From Taxillus chinensis (lineage: Eukaryota; Streptophyta; Magnoliopsida; Santalales; Loranthaceae), in the NCBI GenBank assembly GCA_023512835.1, contig CM042090.1, forward strand, positions 9,159,343 to 9,223,342: a DNA stretch of 64,000 nt, written 5' to 3'. The stretch's first letter is position 1. Each line of letters starts with the position of its first letter. This document shows, one piece after another, positions 57,101 through 64,000 of the stretch. A program made the translations under genes and the position numbers. Under the pieces are notes generated by a model that saw nothing but the letters and a program-made list of their open reading frames with translations, was not told the origin of the DNA and did not search any database.

Positions 57101-59460
57101 TGGTAAAACCAACTATATAGATCTTATATTATAAATAATAAATAACTTCACAATCTTGAGTATTACCTTTCGTAGAACCTCGACGCTTAATAAGTACCAA
57201 AAACAAAAGAGGGTTTAAGTAGAGTATTTAGGGTGTTAGGAGAGTTTGAGGGAGTGTCGATAGAGAGAATTTCATGGTATGGATTGAGGGAACTTGTACA
57301 TTAAAAGAAGAGGCAAGATACTCCTTATATAGGGCAAGGATGGTAGGTGATAAGTATGGTAGGTGAAAATTTTGTCATTAATACCTTATTTTCTTACCTA
57401 AATTTATCATTTTCAAATTATTTGATTCGTATCCCCTTATTATCTACCACGTGACTCCTTTGTTTATCCAATTTTTGAATTTTTAGGATTTGTTTGACTT
57501 TGAAGGTTCTTTTGATCACAAAAGTCACATGCATTGTATACTATTTTGATTATAACTTTCTAAAACCTTTTTGAAATTTACTATGGCCACTTGGAATAGA
57601 TTCTTAACTTAATTATATACACTTTGAGACTAATTCTAAGTCTATTGGGATTGTATATTAAAAGTTATTGAATTTTGAAGTGAAACTAAAATTCTAAGTG
57701 TGCTACTAAACTTTGTAGTTTTTAAATTGTTTTTCCTAATGGGCTGATCCAATAATATTGGAATTTTTACCAAAGGTAGATAACTAAAGTTGGAACACTT
57801 TGGTATAAAATTTTGAAGACAACCTCCAAAAACCGCGCTAGTGTATCCTCTCTAAGCATAAGCTATTGTCATGGAATATTAATAAAAAAATTTTACAACT
57901 CTGAATAAATTTTGATGTGATAAATTTAAATTTTTATTTTATTTGATTTAAATTTAACATTTCAGACAATAAATTATTTATCTAATATAATTAAACAAAA
58001 TGATTGAAATAATAACATAACACCACATTATAAAATAACACATTTATTTTCTTAAACTAAAATATATATCAAATGTAACTTATTTATGAAAAGTAAATCT
58101 TATATTTTTTAAATGCGAGATTTAATTGGAATTAATATAATTATCATACACGCAATCAAATAACATTTTCTAAATATATAGTCAAGATAGTTTAATTATA
58201 AACATAAAATAATATGATAAATATATATTATTTTATTAATAATCTTGGATTTTACATGGTTGTTGTCAAGTAGTAAGGTAGAGCCAAAAAAAATCAACCT
58301 TAAAAATATAAATGTATTTTTCTTGTGGCTTTTGAACCAAATGTACATAAATGTCAAAAAAATGGTATTTTAATGACTAAAAGGGCATTGCGCCATAATC
58401 AAATATGTACAAATATGGTTTGATGTGGAAATGAACCCAATGGCCAGCTACCCCAATGCAATAAACTTAACCATTTTTCCTATATTTCACAAAATTCCAA
58501 GCTAATAAAGGAGTCCCATTTTATTCTGCTTCATAATTAGTTCGAGTGTCATTACAAGTACCAGAGCCTACCATTTCAACTGATGAAAGAAGGTTACACC
58601 AAATACACCATCAAAAAAATGCTAAAAAGCAATAAATGATTTTAGGCATTAGAATTCATACAATTGATTTTCCATATGGCATTAGTCCATATAAAAACTC
58701 CACAGTGAAATCTAAACACATAACACTAAATCATATTTTATCTTTTAATATAAACAATGAAGCAAGATGGAAAATGAATTAATTCATCCTTAGAAACAAT
58801 TTGAAATAAATAAAACATTCATTCTCATCATTAGCCCAAACTAGAAGAACAAGAAATAATCCTCATAACTTTACTCAGATAGTAAGGAGGTTTAAATTTG
58901 AGCATTTGCTAGATTCGCCAGGTGTTTGAATGCAATGCCAATTATCATTGCCTTCATCTTCTAGCTAAACTTGTGCATTTGCTATAAATGAATCCTTCAA
59001 TCTTATTTTCGTATGCACTAGTACAAAATGAACAAAAATATGAAAATAGAAATGGATATATCATACTTTCACTGTACTGTCGTAGTTGTAAGAAAATGGG
59101 ATATCAACAGTTGGATGTCAATGAACCATTTTCACATCTTGTGTGTGCCCACTCAAAACTGACACACTTAAGTTCGTTCCCTAGCAGTACTGTATCTCTT
59201 ATTTTGTTGAATGAAAAGAAATGATTACAACATCAAATTAAAAATTATTCAATTGAATACACGTTATAAATTATATAGAATAATAGGAAAAAATTTTACT
59301 ACTCTTTGACCGTGATTGATGGGTTAAAGACACTAAGATAGAGAGACTCTGAATTAGACGGACGTCATGGACTTACGAGCTTCAGGGTCAATAGGTTAAG
59401 GACTCAGGGATTGCCAGAATCTACGACTACGGCGGGAGATAGGAGTGTGTAGAGGTAGTA
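55800..59460. other. Long AT-rich intergenic stretch, no gene seen
   Basis: No exon-like or domain-bearing frame. (TA)n at 57069-57096. A minus-strand TATATAAGGAG box at about 57330-57345 followed by a leader-like sequence (CTTGCCTCTTCTTTTAATG) could be a decayed LTR promoter, but no LTR ends were found. Confidence 0.45.
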
Positions 59461-59471
59461 GAGCAAATCAT

Positions 59472-59474
<3 letters not shown>

Positions 59475-59549
<75 letters not shown>
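59475..59549. repeat. (GA)n microsatellite, 75 bp
   Basis: About 37 GA units without interruption, the longest in the window, within a locally GC-richer block (59340-59700) of unknown origin. Confidence 0.95.
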
Positions 59550-59552
<3 letters not shown>

Positions 59553-62500
59553 TGCTGCGTGGCTGCGCCTGCGGAGTATGGAGGCTTCGCTGGCATGGCG
59601 CAGAGTGCCTAGGTATATAGAAAAACATATGTGCCCCTAAACTGTGGTGCCCTAGGCAGATGTGGCTACCTATTGGGCCTCCTCCTTGGGCTAGCCCTGG
59701 CTGTGTAACTCGTATCTAAAAACTATTATCTAGAACTGCGATTAACATTATCTAAGTCACAAGTAATAATATGAAAATGCAAAAATCTCACTAAATCTTC
59801 ATATAACCAAGCCATATAACTTTTTAAAATCACTTAATTCATTTACCACTACTACGACATGTTCATTACAATTAACAACATATTCATCACAAACACTTTG
59901 AGATAATAAAATTATATATATATATAAATTACTATAATCATATTTTCAAAATACTTTTAAATTTATCAAGCCTACCATTTTTGAAAATAATCATATTTTT
60001 AAAATTTTAAATTATATAATTTTAATATATAAAATATATATTTAAAAAATTCTAAAACTTGATTAGTCGATGAATGAATTTGGTGGATGAATCCGTCACG
60101 GGGTAGATGAATCTGATCATGGAGGTTGGCAGAAGAGATGAATAATTGTAAGCTTCGCCCATAGTAGTGGCTCGCTGGAGCTGTGGTGGTGGAAGCCCAC
60201 CCCAAATAGTGCTACATTATGTGATACTTGTATTGTAAAATAATTAATTTTTTATTTAAATAATTTAAAATTATAAAAAATTAATTATTTTTTTATGGAA
60301 AATGCCATTTTAAATTAAAATTTAATTAAACTTTAGTTCGGTGAAATATGTCATATATTTCATTATGGGTGCATGAGAAATTGACGAATGTTAGTGGGAA
60401 ATTGAAGGCTACAGAAGTGGAACTTGGATTTACTGTTGATCAAGATTATATCATCACCACGATGATCTGACAATTTTAGCACTTCATCAATACTTGTTTC
60501 ACAAATCGACCATTATTTAAATTTATTTATCTTCTAATTTTTGTTAATTTAATTTACATAAAAATTAACTATTAGATTGTTGTAAAAGTTTACAGTCATG
60601 ATTCCCACTACATGAATATTCAATTTAACAATCGATTTATAAAAGAAATATTAATAAATTGCTGAAATTATCAAAATACCACAACAATAATCTAATTTAA
60701 TAAGTCGCAAATTAGGACTAAATTGATGGGGGACGCGAGTTCAGTGCAGAGGATCGAAAAATCCACACCATGCATATATTCATAATTATGCTATCAAATT
60801 AACATTTATTTTAAAAATTAACTGTTAGATTTAATATTCATGTTACATATGTTAAAATTTCATGATTATCTAATGGTTACTATTTATGCAAATTCAATTA
60901 AAAAAAGTTAACATTTAAATAAATAAACTTATTGAAAAAAATTATTTTTAATTAAACTTGAAAAAAATAACCGTTATAAAATTTTATAGACATAACATAG
61001 GCAAAATAAATATTTAATAGCAGGGTTAATTTTTAAAATAAATATTAATTTAATAATATAACTGTGAAGGTATTAAACCAACAAAAACACGTGATTCCAT
61101 GATTACTGTGTCTGTGTGTGGCTATTATTCCTGGCAGTGTAGGATTATTTTGGTGGGCAGTATTGGAAGCCCACTCCCCCGACCGTGGACATATTTCAAA
61201 CCCCGACTCTGGCTTCGACTCTTGAGGGGAATTGATTTTACACGTTAATGACGGAATTACACATTCCGTTTTGTTTCATCCATTTTCACGTGTACCAAAA
61301 TAATCCAAGTTTAAAGATGGTAAAAAATCAACAAAAGAACATGATTCCATATTTCAAACCTTTTTTATGTTTGTTTCATGTCTTATTATTGTGCACAAAT
61401 GTGCCCATTCAATAAAATGATAGGAAAACAAAGCCTATGAAAACGGGAAAAGGGCTTATTTAGTATTGTTAGGATTTTCCTAAGACTGACTTTTAATAAA
61501 TCTTCTTTAAAAATAATTTGACATTAATGCCGTGGTTCATACGAAAAAAGAAAAATGCGTGAAAAAAATTATTTTATCATGCTTAGATTGATATGAATTT
61601 TGTATAGTAAATATAAAAGTGTATTGAAAAACATGAATTTTTTTTCACATTCATTTGCTCGGAAAATTCATAAAAAACATATAGTAAAATGAAAATCAAT
61701 TGATAATTGGCATGTAAAATGATAAAATTAAAAAAAACATAAAATATTTTTTTATATTACTTTTTCATACATTTTCGATCCCAACCAAGCACCTCATAAA
61801 TAAAATAAAATAAAATTTGACCCTTTTTTTCTTCAATATCTTTTTTTACCTATTTTCGTTCCATTCAAATACCATATTTTGCAAGCATAGGGTAAATAAT
61901 TTATAGAGATAAACCCCAGTAGTTCACGAAGTAATTTATTCTTAAATACGAATAAATTAGGGAAATTATTAATACTCTATTTTTATAAAATGATTTTACT
62001 TTCACAATACTTCTCCCGTAAAATAAACAAAACAAATGCATTACACTGTTAAACGATAACACGATTAGTCCAATATTAAGCATTATAAATGAAACATATC
62101 ATTAATTTTAAATAATAAAATGATTTATTGAGGTTATTAGCGCCACATTATTAATATCACTCAATAATAATATCTTTGTATTCCACCCGAATCCAAACAA
62201 ATAATAATTTAAAACTATCTTATTTTAATAAGTTATTATGTTTTATTTTAGAAAATATGATTTTTTGATTTTTAAACATACAAAAAATATTCTCTTTTTT
62301 TCTTTCTTACTTTCATTATCATTATAGTTTATATTTAATTATTGTCACTCTGGTTTTGTCTTTTATATTTCATCTTTATTATTTTCCATTATTCTTATTT
62401 CTTTATTTCTTATGTTATTTATAAGCATACATTAATCTATTTTTTGATATCTTTCTAAATAATCCATTTTATTGACTAAGATAGATAACAATTTTACTAC

Positions 62501-62760
62501 AAATAGAATGACATATACCAATGATAGTTTATAGTAATGCCTTAAATAGTTAATATGAATTGTCTATACCAACCGAGCATATAATCGGTCAGTATAAATC
62601 GATCTATATCGATATAAAAAAAATCTGTTAGTATAATTTTTGTTTTTAGGAACAATTTACTTATTATCCGTTTGTGTAAGATTGTTTCTAAAGATAGATT
62701 ACTATTAATCGTTCGTATAAGAGTGTATATAAAACAGATTACTAAATATCTATGGGTATA
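59550..62760. other. AT-rich intergenic stretch, no gene seen
   Basis: 59930-60000 resembles part of the palindromic MITE core (TTTTAAATTTATCAAGCCTACC). Everything else is low-complexity AT with short frames only. Confidence 0.45.
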
Positions 62761-64000
62761 TATATGCTATGTCTATGTTTCCTCCTTCCTAATTGCTATA
62801 TCCCTCCACGATTTTAACCCTAAATTTTAACCTCTCTCCTCCGCAATCGCGCTCTTCTTTGAAATCTCCGAACTCATATGTGATTTTGCAGGAAACTAGG
62901 TGTGAAATTTGTTTCATTGACTATAATTAACCAATAACAGTTTGTAATAGGTGAGTATGTGTTGATTTCAACTAATATGTTCCTACTCCTCTTCATTTCT
63001 TTTAAATAGTTTTTTAAACCTATGTTTTTCTCATCATTTTCTTCTAAATCGTGTTTTCTTTTTTATTTTTCACTCAAGGGTTTCTTGTCTATGGCTTGAA
63101 ATCTAGCGTTCTTCGTTTAAATCTACATAATCGGGGATATAAAGGTTAAGGATTTTGTGCTTTCGTTTTTACTACATCAAAAAGATTATTATTGTGATTT
63201 CCATAATAGTATTTTTATGTTTGTTCCTTTCGATTTTATGTCCAAACTTACAAATTAAATTTTTGGGAATTTTCCTATTCTAAGGTTATTCATCTTAGGT
63301 TTTTATTTTTTAATTATATTTTATATTTTTATCTTTCACAAATGAAATATGATTGAGTAACCATATAACACTCGTATGTAATGAATTTACAGTACTTCTA
63401 TTATCATCACCTAATGCGTGTTCTTTCGCTTAAGCAAGCATCTAGGAAGTTGCCGCTTTTTAAAATAATGCTCTACTTTGTTAAACCTTCTTTTCCAGTA
63501 AATTGGGTTTTTTTAAAAAAAATATTCCATGTTTGATTTTATCTACTAGTAGTACAACGTTTTGTCGCGTTCATGCTATTAAAATAATATTTATAAAACC
63601 TAACTAACATGTAGAAGGGAATAAAAGAATGTGATGAAATAATATAAAATAAATTAATTAAATAAAATAAAAGAAATCCTATAAAAAATAGAAAATAAGA
63701 TAATAAAATTATAGGGTTGAGATTCAATATAATTTTCAATTCCTTATCATATGGTTTGATTAATTATTCTTATTGTCTCTAATCATTTGAAGGTGATTGA
63801 TCCTAAGGTAACCGCCAATCGTTTTCACGTGAATAATGGTGTGCTTAGCATTAGCAATGGCCTACTCTCGTGACTCGCTGAATTAAAGTCAAACCCATTA
63901 AGGGATGATCAACTATGGATCCTCCTAGGATCACGGACTACTCTCGTGACACGCAAGTCCTAGATTTCATTTTACGGGTTCTAGTAATTAAATTTTATTT
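62761..64000 (+). other. Possible promoter/leader, otherwise unassigned
   Basis: 62790-62960 on the + strand looks like a plant leader: a TATATATGC element (62759-62767), then CTAAATTTTAACCTCTCTCCTCCG, CGCTCTTCTTTGAAATCTCCG and TTTTGCAG at about 62884-62891. No coding exon is recognised downstream to 64000. The last 220 bp contain GCCTACTCTCGTGACTCGCTG and GACTACTCTCGTGACACGC, a short direct repeat. Confidence 0.3.

Noticed and set aside
55800..64000. Many short AT-rich frames
   Set aside because: Low-complexity Ile/Asn/Lys/Tyr/Phe content, no conserved segments; expected by chance in such DNA.

Overview
This is a plant nuclear genomic window, most likely from a eudicot. It is AT-rich, its genes are split by GT-AG introns, microsatellites are dense, and transposable-element debris makes up a large share of the intergenic DNA. 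Five protein-coding genes can be supported. On the + strand are the 3' part of an RsmH/MraW-type rRNA methyltransferase (4709-5522) and a U11/U12-31K minor-spliceosome protein (12185-12985). On the - strand are a Mei2-like three-RRM RNA-binding protein (20602-28629), a CLASSY-type SNF2 protein of RNA-directed DNA methylation (37960-43117) and a small secreted X8/CBM43 callose-binding-type protein (53396-55219). I rebuilt exon boundaries by hand; in all five genes the junctions keep frame.

Layout: 1-3001 is a decayed copia element inside (or just upstream of) the visible rsmH exons. It landed in a palindromic MITE and itself carries a Tourist-like MITE. 3900-8550 holds rsmH and four terminal-inverted-repeat elements. 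8985-10750 is a truncated gypsy-type LTR interrupted by a 64-bp minisatellite. 12-14.4 kb is U11/U12-31K. 15.6-18.75 kb is a giant hairpin element with arms over 1.1 kb. 20-30.6 kb is the Mei2-like gene, whose 3.5-kb intron holds a LINE fragment and tandem duplications. 31.8-33.8 kb and 46.7-48.8 kb are solo LTRs of one family. 34.26-34.72 kb is a complete TRIM. 38-43.3 kb is the CLASSY gene, with an orphan GC-rich first-exon-like block behind it. 50.0-50.3 kb is a GC-rich block with two E2F-type sites and no attached gene. 53.4-55.3 kb is the X8 gene. 55.8-64 kb is almost gene-free and AT-rich.

The genes do not form a pathway or cluster. They are ordinary, separately transcribed plant genes (organellar or bacterial-type rRNA methylation, minor splicing, meiosis/development RNA binding, epigenetic silencing, plasmodesmal or cell-wall glucan binding). 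The most unusual content is repeat structure: the ~3-kb hairpin, the 64-bp minisatellite bounded by 200-bp direct repeats, an at least four-copy foldback MITE family, and a group of CTCGAG-rich non-autonomous elements.
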